A stretch of DNA of 9,933 nucleotides from contig DAEE01000026.1 in assembly GCA_002495205.1 (NCBI GenBank), positions 1 through 9,933 on the forward strand, written 5' to 3'. Both the position numbers and the translations under genes were made by a program. This DNA is from Thaumarchaeota archaeon UBA183. GTDB lineage: Archaea; Thermoproteota; Nitrososphaeria; Nitrososphaerales; UBA183. Numbering within the stretch: position 1 is the stretch's first letter; the number at the start of each line of letters is the position of its first letter. Positions 1-5,634 of this stretch are shown piece after piece. The notes beneath the pieces are model-generated. The model saw only the letters and a program-made list of their open reading frames with translations, was not told the DNA's origin and ran no database searches.

Positions 1-13
1 GGTCTTTAGAACT

Positions 14-307
14 TTAGGCCTCTAGGACCTCAAGACGGCCATATTTCCCAACGTTGAGGCGCAGCTCCCCGCTAAAGCTGTTCGTGTACCCGTTGGTCAC
101 CCTCACCTTGGACCCCTGCTTCACCATGTCAATCTGGTCGTCCCAGAGTGAAAGCTTGATCTGGCCGCTGTCGTCCTTCAGCATGCAGTCGGCCACCCTA
201 GCCTCGCCTCCGGTCCTCAGGTTGACTGTCCGGGGCTCGGCCATCTCGACAATCTCCCCTTCGGCGTCCACCCTGCGCATTCCGTCACGCAGATCGCGAA
301 CATTCAT
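14..307 (-). CDS. Single-stranded-DNA-binding protein, OB fold (RPA/SSB-like)
   Basis: This is a 97-residue stand-alone OB-fold protein, expected to bind single-stranded DNA during replication and repair in the cytoplasm. From the preferred start the order is a basic leader (NVRDLRDGMRRV), the first OB strands (DAEGEIVEM), then the central nucleic-acid-binding strands 'LKDDSGQIKLSLWDDQI' and 'GSKVRVTNGYTNSFSGELRLNVGKYGRLEV'. This pattern is typical of crenarchaeal and thaumarchaeal SSB. It has no zinc finger and no acidic C-terminal tail, so it resembles the short OB proteins rather than full RPA. An in-frame ATG at 343 would add 12 residues, but a TTAAATAA box at 333-340 lies about 29 bp before the ATG at 307. 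A leaderless mRNA from that box begins near 307 and excludes the longer form. It could also act in RNA binding. The fold is clear; the exact ligand is inferred. Confidence 0.85.
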   Translation of the reverse strand: MNVRDLRDGMRRVDAEGEIVEMAEPRTVNLRTGGEARVADCMLKDDSGQIKLSLWDDQIDMVKQGSKVRVTNGYTNSFSGELRLNVGKYGRLEVLEA

Positions 308-332
308 GTGAAGGGCTGGTCGTCTTACGGCA

Positions 333-340
333 TTATTTAA
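333..340 (-). promoter_or_regulatory. TATA box of the OB-fold gene
   Basis: The minus strand reads TTAAATAA here, in otherwise GC-rich DNA. Its centre is about 29 bp from the ATG at 307, the distance expected for an archaeal TATA box driving a leaderless transcript. This placement decides the start codon of the gene. Confidence 0.6.
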
Positions 341-357
341 CATTAGACGGCGGAAAC

Positions 358-400
358 GCCGACCGGAAGCCGTTTATCGAGAAAGAAATGGCCGGTCGGC
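358..400. repeat. 9-bp inverted repeat flanking a TATA box in a divergent promoter
   Basis: GCCGACCGG at 358-366 is the exact reverse complement of CCGGTCGGC at 392-400. The 25-nt spacer holds the TTTATC box at 373-378. The arms therefore flank the core promoter of the glycosyltransferase operon, and the right arm ends four bases before its TTG start. This geometry suits an operator for a dimeric repressor. A purely structural hairpin is the alternative. No regulator gene is seen nearby. Confidence 0.5.
373..378 (+). promoter_or_regulatory. TATA box of the GlcNAc-1-P transferase operon
   Basis: TTTATC, centred near 375, lies about 29 bp before the TTG at 405, which fits a transcript with almost no 5' leader. 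No Shine-Dalgarno sequence precedes the TTG, in agreement with leaderless translation. An ATG at 388 is out of frame. Confidence 0.55.
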
Positions 401-404
401 AACG

Positions 405-1439
405 TTGTCTTCGGGGCTGCTCGACGGAGGCCTCCTGCTGCTCTCGTTCTTCCTTCCATTCATTGCCATCCTGGTGGGGCTCCCGCCCTTCCTAGGGCTC
501 CTCACTAGAATCGGAAGGGTGTCAGAAGACGCGCACAAGAGCCCGCCGACCAGGGTCCCCGAGCCTGCGGGGCCGATGCTCTTCGCGGCCGCACTGATAG
601 GAGAGGTGTTCGTGGCCATCGCCTTCAGCTCGTGGATGCCCGTCGCCATCATGCTCGGGGCAGGGGTCGCGTTCGCCATAGGGCTTGCCGACGACCTCTA
701 CGTCCTAGGCGGGAAGACGAAGCCGCTGCTCCTCCTTCTTGCGGGAGTCGCCTTCGTCGGAGTGGTCCTGTTCAAGCCAAACCTGTACCAGCCAGTCCTC
801 ACCTTCCCACTGCTCGGGGACACGGCACCGCACTTCACCATCTACACGCTACTCGCGGTGGTCGCCTTTCCGGTGGTGTCGAACGCCTTCAACATGATGG
901 ATGCGTTCAACGGCGAGATCTCCTGGTTCACTCTTCTCACCTCCCTGGCTCTCCTGGCGGGGGTGTCGCTCCACGCTGCCTACACCTCAGGGTTCTCCCT
1001 GGCGAGGGTCGGCGCCACCCTGCCACTTGTGGCCGTAGCGGCCGGCTTCCTCCTATTCAACCGCTACCCGTCGAAGGCCTTCGACGGGGACAGCGGGAGC
1101 CTGATGTTCGGAGCCATGTTCGCTGGACTTGCCATCACAGGAGGGGTCGAGGTCGCGGCCATGATCGCCATAGTGCCTGCCATCCTGAACTCCTTCTACA
1201 CCCTCTCGAGCGTACGGGGGTTCGTCGAGAGGAGGAAGATGGCTTCGAGGCCAACCTACATGGGGAACGACGGCCGGCTCTACCCCTCGACCGAGCCAGG
1301 CGCCCCCAACACCCTAGTCAGGCTGGTGCTGCTGGCCGGGGCCCTGACGGAGAAGGACCTGGTGAAGAGCCTGGTCTACCTGACTCTGGTTGCGTGTTTG
1401 TTCTCGGTCGCTATTTCCGTCCTGACCTGGGTGCCATAG
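405..1439 (+). CDS. UDP-GlcNAc:polyprenyl-phosphate GlcNAc-1-phosphate transferase (GT4 family, Alg7/AglH/WecA type)
   Basis: A multi-spanning membrane enzyme of the MraY/WecA/Alg7 superfamily, expected to move a HexNAc-1-phosphate from a UDP-sugar to dolichyl phosphate. This is the first step of lipid-linked glycan assembly at the cytoplasmic face. At 344 residues it has the usual family length. The family motifs are visible in order: GLADDLYVLGGKTK (Asp96, Asp97, Mg/substrate site), NAFNMMDAFNGE (160-171, with Asp166), NRYPSKAFDGDSGS (219-232, with Asp229), and a basic cytoplasmic loop RGFVERRKMASRPTY (271-285) where substrate-specificity residues lie. About ten hydrophobic segments surround them. 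Start is TTG; no in-frame ATG or GTG lies upstream, and a TATA box sits at the right distance for leaderless translation. It is followed after 1 nt by a small membrane gene, so the two form an operon. The sugar is inferred to be GlcNAc; other HexNAc donors are possible. Confidence 0.9.
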   Translation: MSSGLLDGGLLLLSFFLPFIAILVGLPPFLGLLTRIGRVSEDAHKSPPTRVPEPAGPMLFAAALIGEVFVAIAFSSWMPVAIMLGAGVAFAIGLADDLYVLGGKTKPLLLLLAGVAFVGVVLFKPNLYQPVLTFPLLGDTAPHFTIYTLLAVVAFPVVSNAFNMMDAFNGEISWFTLLTSLALLAGVSLHAAYTSGFSLARVGATLPLVAVAAGFLLFNRYPSKAFDGDSGSLMFGAMFAGLAITGGVEVAAMIAIVPAILNSFYTLSSVRGFVERRKMASRPTYMGNDGRLYPSTEPGAPNTLVRLVLLAGALTEKDLVKSLVYLTLVACLFSVAISVLTWVP

Positions 1440-1440
1440 A

Positions 1441-1692
1441 TTGAAGCTAACTCCTCTCTTCGCGATCGAGGCGGCCGCCTTCCTGCTGATTGTCGCCGAG
1501 ACCTACCTCTTCTTCAACTTCGTCATACCCATAGGCTCGATACCGCGCTCCCCCACGGAATACACCGGTCTGGCGCTGCTGAAGCTCGGCTCCATCGTCG
1601 CCCTGGTCGCGCTCTGGTTCGTCGTGATGATAGGTCTGACTAGGCTCTACGTGCGTGAGAAGATCAGGACCGCTCCCAGGCCTTCATCTTAG
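1441..1692 (+). CDS. Small two-helix membrane protein, unknown function
   Basis: An 83-residue protein that I do not recognise. It has two hydrophobic helices, roughly residues 5-30 (FAIEAAAFLLIVAETYLFFNFVI) and 45-68 (ALLKLGSIVALVALWFVVMIGL). They are joined by a short loop with IPRSPTEYTG, and a basic tail (RLYVREKIRTAPR) suggests a cytoplasmic C terminus. The TTG start comes one base after the stop of the GlcNAc-1-P transferase gene and has no clear Shine-Dalgarno site, so translation is probably coupled and the protein may partner that enzyme or help the lipid-linked step. The last 29 bases overlap the 3' end of the convergent acyltransferase gene. Two membrane segments, coding-like composition and operon position make a real gene likely; the function is open. 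Confidence 0.7.
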   Translation: MKLTPLFAIEAAAFLLIVAETYLFFNFVIPIGSIPRSPTEYTGLALLKLGSIVALVALWFVVMIGLTRLYVREKIRTAPRPSS

Positions 1693-2143
1693 AGTCGAAC
1701 TCCTTCCTGGTGTACCTCACCCGTGCGGGCACCCCCATCACCACCTTTCCAGGCGGGACGTCCTTCGTCACCACCGCGCCCATGGCCACCACAGCTCCCT
1801 TCCCCACCCTCACTCCTGCCCTGATTACAGCCCTCGCGCCGATTACAGCGTTGTCCTCGATGGTGACTCCGATCATCTTCGTGCTCGGCGGGTAGGGGTC
1901 GTTGGTGAGGACAGCGGCAGGCCCGATGAAGACGTTCCTCCCTATCCTCGACAGCGGAGGGATGTATGCGAGCCCCTCGATCTTTGTGTTGCTCCCTATC
2001 CTGACGCCGTAGTCGACGTGGGCGAGCGAGCCGATCTTCACGTTGTCGCCGATCGACGTCTTGGCGCCGACATATGCGTAGTGCCATATCCGGACGTTCT
2101 TCCCGAGCCTTGCCTCCGGCGAAACGAAGTTGACGACCTTCAT
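1664..2143 (-). CDS. Left-handed beta-helix sugar N-acyltransferase (WbpD-like, hexapeptide repeats)
   Basis: A 159-residue hexapeptide-repeat transferase, expected to acetylate an amino group on a UDP-amino sugar with acetyl-CoA. Imperfect [IVL]-G-x-N/x-[VT] repeats run almost throughout: LGKNVRIW, IGDNVKIGSLAHV, IGSNTKIEG, IGRNVFIGP, then IEDNAVIGARAVIRAGVRVGKGAVVAMGAVVTKDVPPG, closed by the VVMGVPAR signature at 134-141. The 'LTNDPYPP' segment (79-86) is typical of the WbpD/WlbB group acting on 3-amino-2,3-dideoxy-uronic acid nucleotides; those enzymes are a little longer (about 190 residues). The ATG lies 4 nt after the stop of the oxidoreductase gene, so the pair is co-transcribed and probably works in sequence on one sugar. 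Its 3' end overlaps the convergent two-helix gene by 29 nt. The family is sure; the exact substrate is inferred from motif and neighbour. Confidence 0.88.
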   Translation of the reverse strand: MKVVNFVSPEARLGKNVRIWHYAYVGAKTSIGDNVKIGSLAHVDYGVRIGSNTKIEGLAYIPPLSRIGRNVFIGPAAVLTNDPYPPSTKMIGVTIEDNAVIGARAVIRAGVRVGKGAVVAMGAVVTKDVPPGKVVMGVPARVRYTRKEFDSKMKAWERS

Positions 2144-2147
2144 CTTC

Positions 2148-3083
2148 TTACCCTAGGTAGATCGGGGCCCCAGATGAGCTTGACGCCAGGACCGCCTCCG
2201 CGACCCTGATCACGTTCAGCCCGTCTCTTCCTGTGACCAGCGGCTGCTTCTTCCCCTGCAGGGAGTTGACGAAGCCGCGCAACTCGAGCATTAGCGGCTC
2301 CTGGAACGGGACCGTCGGCACGGTGGTAGCCGCCCCTTCATGGATGCTGGTCTTCTGGGTCACGAAGTCCACGTCCACCACGCCTCCCGAGAAGACTGCA
2401 CTGAGCGTCCTCACCCTACTGGGGGTTATCCAGTTGGTGACAAGGAACGCGGTCTTCTGGCCCGTGAAGCCTAGGAGTATCGTTGCGAAGTCCTCATGCT
2501 TGAGCGGGACAGACATGGCCCCCACCCTGGCGTAGACCACCTTCGGGGCCTCGCCGAACAGCCAGCAGGCCGTGTCGATGTCGTGGACAGAAGCGTCCTT
2601 GACAATGCCGACGTCGCTTATGTTCTCTCCACGCCTGTTCTCCCTGTGAAACTCCAGGAGGATGGGCTCCCCCATCTTCCCATCGGATATCATCTCCTTG
2701 AGGGCGGTGATGGGCGGGTTGAACCTCTCGATGAACCCCACAGTGATGAACCTGTTGGCGCTCTTCGCCGCTTCGATCAGTGCCTCCCCGTCCTTCACGC
2801 TGGTCGTCATGGGCTTCTCCACGAACGCGTGCAGCCCTGCGGCGAGAGCCTTCAAGGCCATGGAGAAGTGAGTCGAGGCCGGCGTGCAGATCGTAACTGC
2901 GTCCAGCTTCTCCTTCCTGACCATCTCGTCGAGCGACGTGTAGCCAGGGACGTGGTAGTTCCTGGCGTATGTGCCGGCCCTCTCAGGGTTCATGTCGCAT
3001 ATCGCCTCCAGGCACTGGAGCTCGCTCAGCACCCTGACGTGGTTCTTCCCCCACCCCCCGGTCCCGACTACGCCTACCTTCAA
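2148..3083 (-). CDS. Gfo/Idh/MocA family NAD(P)-dependent oxidoreductase (nucleotide-sugar 3-oxidation, WbpB-like role)
   Basis: A 311-residue two-domain dehydrogenase. The N-terminal Rossmann fold starts VGVVGTGGWGKNHVRVL (GxGxxG type), with Asp30 ending strand 2 (AICDMNPE). The family signature E89-K90-P91 follows, its lysine being the usual catalytic residue. The C-terminal alpha/beta domain has GFIERFNPP (116-124) and VKDASVHDIDTACWLFG (161-177), the D..xH..D active-site helix. 'WGKNHVR' proteins of this type often sit beside, or are fused to, WbpD-like acyltransferases. Oxidation at C3 of a UDP-HexNAc uronate before transamination is therefore the likely role, by analogy with WbpB. Start is TTG at 3083. 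A TATATC box centred near 3111 would start transcription at about 3084, so the gene may be leaderless, although GGGAGG also lies 8 nt upstream. The acyltransferase follows after 4 nt. Substrate is inferred. Confidence 0.88.
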   Translation of the reverse strand: MKVGVVGTGGWGKNHVRVLSELQCLEAICDMNPERAGTYARNYHVPGYTSLDEMVRKEKLDAVTICTPASTHFSMALKALAAGLHAFVEKPMTTSVKDGEALIEAAKSANRFITVGFIERFNPPITALKEMISDGKMGEPILLEFHRENRRGENISDVGIVKDASVHDIDTACWLFGEAPKVVYARVGAMSVPLKHEDFATILLGFTGQKTAFLVTNWITPSRVRTLSAVFSGGVVDVDFVTQKTSIHEGAATTVPTVPFQEPLMLELRGFVNSLQGKKQPLVTGRDGLNVIRVAEAVLASSSSGAPIYLG

Positions 3084-3107
3084 CAGAATCGCCTCCCAAT
3101 CCCGAGA

Positions 3108-3114
3108 CGATATA
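3108..3114 (-). promoter_or_regulatory. Probable internal TATA box for the oxidoreductase-acyltransferase pair
   Basis: The minus strand reads TATATCG between the dehydrogenase-like gene and the oxidoreductase. Its centre is about 27 bp before the TTG at 3083, so this pair can have its own near-leaderless transcript besides any read-through from the upstream gene. A competing signal, GGGAGG 8 nt before the TTG, would serve read-through mRNA. Confidence 0.5.
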
Positions 3115-3126
3115 GGGTTATGCGAC

Positions 3127-4257
3127 TCACTCCTTGTTCAGGCTCGGGGTCGCGGACAGAACAGTGGTCTCGACGCTCCTCTGCTCCTTCCTGGCCTGCC
3201 GTACGATGTCCCAGTCGTCCTTCGAGCAGACGATGACCACGTTGTGCTTCAGTGGGTCCAGGAGCTCCGCACCCCCCTTCCCCCTCGGCCGCGACACGAT
3301 GTCGACGTCGGTCACGTAGTCCCTGAGGCGCTGCTGGATGCTCTCGGCCACCTGCAGCCGCTCACCCCTCATCTCGTACTTGTCCAAGTTCCACAGGAGC
3401 GAGATCTTCGTCCTGCTCGCCTTCAGCTGCTTCTCCTTGAGCACCTCCCTCGTCTCGTCGACAGTGTACCGCACGTAGTTGTCGAAGCTCTTCAGGGTCG
3501 CGCCCGCAAGATAGGAGATCGACTCGCCCGTCTCCTCGCTGGCCTGGATTGCCTTCAGCTCGTAGAGGTACTTCGAAAACTCGTCCAGGTAGACGTTCGA
3601 AGGCTTCTGCAGCGTCACCCTGGCGTCCCTGGCCCTCTTGGCCAGCTCGATCTCCGTCACGGAGGCCACCGACGCCTCCATCACGCTTGACGCGTATTCG
3701 AGCTCTGCGGAGAAGACATTCTGGGAATTGGGCGCGAAGCCAAGTGCCGGAAGCACCCCTTTCTCCGTCAGCCCCGCGATCGAGACCACCGCGGGCTTCG
3801 CCTCACCCGGCCTTAGGGGCATGTAGGAGTAGGTGAGGGTAGACCCCACCTGCAGCCCGGTCTGTTTCTCGGCGAGAATGATGTTGTCGGAGTTGCCACC
3901 CGGGCCAGTCGGGAGGGAGTTGACCAGGGTGACCCCCTTCGAAAGATAGCGCGACAGTTCCCTCAGCTTCGAGCCCGCCTCGATCAGCGTCTCATCGGAT
4001 GGCCTCCTCAGCCTGGGGGTGAAGAAGATGACCTGGGCTTCGCCCAAGACCTGCTCCAGCGGCTTGAAGCTAAGCAGCGGCTCCTCGGCCATGACCTCCT
4101 GCAGGCTCGGGTTCTTCTTCATGAAAGCCGGATCGATGTCCATGGCCATCTGGAGCGTCTCGTCCACGATGGTGACCTGCGCCCTGTCGACCAGGGCCGC
4201 AGCGAGCTTGTAGGCTTCGCTCGTGAGACCGTACATCGCGACCTTGATCTTGGCCAA
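3127..4257 (-). CDS. UDP-sugar 6-dehydrogenase-like protein with degenerate NAD and catalytic motifs
   Basis: A 376-residue protein laid out like the UDP-glucose/UDP-ManNAc dehydrogenase family. There is an N-terminal strand-helix KIKVAMYGLTSEAYKLA with acidic VDE (31-33) at the end of strand 2. The segment AQVIFFTPR...LSRYLSKGVTLVNSLPTGPGG (75-121) matches the 'ADVIFICVPTP...STVPPG' region, and LTYSYMPLRPGEAKPAVVSIAG (141-162) matches 'YSPERVDPG...KVVGG'. A helical middle (183-275) and a C-terminal Rossmann-like part (283-350) follow. Key residues are missing: GLTSEA replaces the GxGxxG loop, and the only cysteine is Cys344 near the C terminus, so the GGxC catalytic cysteine is absent. Catalysis by the normal mechanism is therefore unlikely. 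It may be a partner, regulator or sugar-nucleotide binder. Start is TTG, needed to keep strand 1. Family assignment is by eye, so moderately sure. Confidence 0.7.
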   Translation of the reverse strand: MAKIKVAMYGLTSEAYKLAAALVDRAQVTIVDETLQMAMDIDPAFMKKNPSLQEVMAEEPLLSFKPLEQVLGEAQVIFFTPRLRRPSDETLIEAGSKLRELSRYLSKGVTLVNSLPTGPGGNSDNIILAEKQTGLQVGSTLTYSYMPLRPGEAKPAVVSIAGLTEKGVLPALGFAPNSQNVFSAELEYASSVMEASVASVTEIELAKRARDARVTLQKPSNVYLDEFSKYLYELKAIQASEETGESISYLAGATLKSFDNYVRYTVDETREVLKEKQLKASRTKISLLWNLDKYEMRGERLQVAESIQQRLRDYVTDVDIVSRPRGKGGAELLDPLKHNVVIVCSKDDWDIVRQARKEQRSVETTVLSATPSLNKE

Positions 4258-4287
4258 AAGCCCTCGGTGCCTCTGAGGCTGTTTGTA

Positions 4288-4293
4288 GATATA
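4288..4293 (-). promoter_or_regulatory. TATA box of the dehydrogenase-like gene
   Basis: The minus strand reads TATATC inside AAAGTATATCTAC, the only AT-rich stretch in this intergenic region. Its centre lies about 33 bp before the TTG at 4257, so the predicted leader is only about 6 nt. Confidence 0.5.
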
Positions 4294-4329
4294 CTTTGAA
4301 GCGGCCCGGCGGTCGCCCGTAAAACGGAG

Positions 4330-4374
4330 GCAAACGGATTTCTAGGCAGGGCGCGGGTCGGAAAACGGGAGGGG
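4330..4374 (+). promoter_or_regulatory. Probable promoter and Shine-Dalgarno site of the DUF354 gene
   Basis: GCAAACGG at 4330-4337 is followed by ATTTCTA (4338-4344). The same GCAAACGG 8-mer precedes the TATA box of the ZIP gene on the minus strand near 9656-9663, which suggests a shared BRE element. Spacing predicts a start of transcription near 4367. GGAGG at 4368-4372 then lies 9 nt before a CTG codon at 4382, a normal distance. An ATG at 4375 is only 2 nt from it and reads into a stop. Confidence 0.4.
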
Positions 4375-4381
4375 ATGGCGT

Positions 4382-5437
4382 CTGGCGCGCGTCTGGGTTG
4401 ACCTGCTGACGCCGAAGCAGGTACTTTTCTTCCGACCTGTCATAGAGCTGCTTGAGTCTAGCGGAGCCGAGGTCCTCGCCACCTCGCGCCGATACAGGGA
4501 GGTGGGTCCGCTCGCCGAAAGGGCCGGGCTCGAACTCCGGTACGTCGGAGACAGAGGGAACAGGGGCCCCGAAGACCAGCTCCTCGCAGCCACGAGGCGC
4601 CAGGCCGAGATCATCCCCCTGGTGCACGATTTCAAGCCCGGGGTGGCGGTCTCAATCGCCTCTGCGGTCTGCGCCCGCGTGGCCTTTGGACTGGGGATCA
4701 AACACGTAGCAGTGAACGACTCCCCCCACTCCGAGGTGGCCGGTAGGCTCTCGATACCCCTCAGCCACCACCTGCTCTGCCCCTGGGTCATCCCCTACAG
4801 AGCTTGGGAGATATTCGGCATTCGCCGGAGCCAGGTCACGACCTACCGCGCCCTCGACCCCGCGGCGTGGCTGAAGAGGGAACCTCTCAGGGGCCCTATT
4901 CCGAAGCTCGACAGGAGGAAGAAGACCATCACCGTCAGGGTCCAGGAGAGCGACGCACCCTACCTGGCCAAGGCTGACATGAGCTGGACTGACAAGCTCC
5001 TCGGTGCCCTCATCGGCGCGTTTCCCGACAGCAACGTCGTCGCCCTGTGCAGATACGACTTCCAGGTGGAAGAAATCAGGGCCAAGTTCGGCTCGAAGTG
5101 CCTCGTCCCGGACGACATCGTGAGCGGGTACGACCTGCTATCGGTGACTGACCTTTTCGTGGGCATGGGGGGGACCATGAACGCCGAAGCTGCCCTGATG
5201 GGGGTCCCCGCAATCTCCGCCTTCCAGGGGACCCTGTACACGGACCTCTACCTCGAAAGGGTGGGACTCCTCGCGAAGGCGCTGACCGTGCCTGCATTGA
5301 TATCTCAAGCGAAGAGGCTCATGGCAGAGAGCTACAGGGCAGGCTACTCGAAGAAGGCGGAGCGCGTCCTCGACTCGATGGAGGACCCTGTGCCAAAGAT
5401 TGCGAGCTTCGTCGAGAAGACGGCAAAGCAAGCCTAA
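4382..5437 (+). CDS. DUF354 family protein (GT-B-like, predicted glycosyltransferase or epimerase relative), probable CTG start
   Basis: A 351-residue protein of the DUF354 family, whose GT-B-like fold is related to UDP-GlcNAc 2-epimerases and glycosyltransferases; the reaction is not known. With initiation at 4382 the N terminus reads MARVWVDLLTPKQVLFFRPVI, the expected family opening ('VWIDILTPKQVLFF'), followed by GAEVLATSRRYRE (28-40). The C-terminal domain has YDLLSVTDLFVGMGGTMNAEAALMGVPAIS (about 250-279), the GGTM..EAALLG.P hallmark. Downstream-only starts such as GTG at 4502 would delete the first 40 residues, including the first strand. No ATG, GTG or TTG exists in frame between the upstream stop at 4343 and the VWVD codons, so CTG is the best candidate; the alternative is a one-base frameshift after the ATG at 4375. 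It is divergent from the glycan genes, so a glycan role is likely. Confidence 0.82.
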   Translation: MARVWVDLLTPKQVLFFRPVIELLESSGAEVLATSRRYREVGPLAERAGLELRYVGDRGNRGPEDQLLAATRRQAEIIPLVHDFKPGVAVSIASAVCARVAFGLGIKHVAVNDSPHSEVAGRLSIPLSHHLLCPWVIPYRAWEIFGIRRSQVTTYRALDPAAWLKREPLRGPIPKLDRRKKTITVRVQESDAPYLAKADMSWTDKLLGALIGAFPDSNVVALCRYDFQVEEIRAKFGSKCLVPDDIVSGYDLLSVTDLFVGMGGTMNAEAALMGVPAISAFQGTLYTDLYLERVGLLAKALTVPALISQAKRLMAESYRAGYSKKAERVLDSMEDPVPKIASFVEKTAKQA

Positions 5438-5440
5438 ATC
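5434..5440 (+). promoter_or_regulatory. TATA-like box of the tRNA-Gln gene
   Basis: CTAAATC overlaps the TAA stop of the DUF354 gene. Its centre is about 30 bp before the tRNA 5' end, which places transcription start about 3 nt upstream of the mature tRNA. Confidence 0.4.
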
Positions 5441-5466
5441 ACCACGGAGTCTCGGCCCTATCCCGT

Positions 5467-5540
5467 AGCCCGGTCGTCTAGTCGGTCAAGGATTCTGGCC
5501 TTTGGAGCCGGAGACCCTGGTTCGAATCCAGGCCGGGCTA
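5467..5540 (+). tRNA. tRNA-Gln (anticodon UUG)
   Basis: A complete 74-nt cloverleaf. The acceptor arms AGCCCGG (5467-5473) and CCGGGCT (5533-5539) pair fully, with discriminator A at 5540. The D stem is 5476-5479 with 5490-5493, including G-U pairs. The anticodon stem CTGGC/GCCGG encloses loop CTTTGGA (5500-5506) with anticodon TTG at 5502-5504. The T arm is CCTGG-TTCGAAT-CCAGG (5516-5532). There is no intron, and the CCA end is not encoded (CCC follows), so it must be added after transcription. In many archaea this tRNA is first charged with Glu and then amidated. Confidence 0.97.
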
Positions 5541-5556
5541 CCCAGTCCGAGAATGT

Positions 5557-5587
5557 GGTGGGCACGGGCAGACCTGGCCCACCCAGG
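5557..5587. other. Alternative hairpins in the tRNA/NRAMP convergent spacer
   Basis: GGTGGGC (5557-5563) can pair with GCCCACC (5577-5583), or CCTGG (5573-5577) with CCAGG (5583-5587); the two are mutually exclusive. No T-run follows on either strand, so this is not a clear terminator. The rest of the spacer, 5541-5634, shows nothing else. Confidence 0.25.
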
Positions 5588-5634
5588 GGGTCGAAATCTC
5601 AGAGGCAATTGTCGCGGGCGTCGGGGTCACCTCA

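Noticed and set aside
388..390. ATG at 388 as start of the GlcNAc-1-P transferase
   Set aside because: It is out of frame with the gene and gives a Cys/Arg-rich peptide.
632..1444. A 270-codon plus-strand open frame inside the GlcNAc-1-P transferase gene
   Set aside because: It is rich in Arg, His and Gly with no family motif, as expected for a shifted frame of GC-rich coding DNA; the overlapping frame has all the GT4 motifs.
2496..3690. Long plus-strand open frames (2496-3236 and 2971-3690) opposite the oxidoreductase and dehydrogenase-like genes
   Set aside because: Low-complexity Arg/Leu/Pro/His products with no recognisable domain, antisense to well-supported genes; typical GC-rich shadows.
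4375..4401. ATG at 4375 as the DUF354 start
   Set aside because: It reads eight codons to a TGA and is only 2 nt from the Shine-Dalgarno sequence; it works only if a base was inserted, which is listed as the alternative in the CTG finding.
4070..4791. Minus-strand open frames (4070-4627, 4342-4791) spanning the divergent intergenic region
   Set aside because: They cross the promoters and the start of the DUF354 gene and look non-protein-like; the plus-strand frame carries family motifs.
5557..5587. Intrinsic terminator after tRNA-Gln
   Set aside because: Hairpins can form but no T-run follows on either strand, and archaeal termination relies on T-tracts; kept only as a low-confidence structure.
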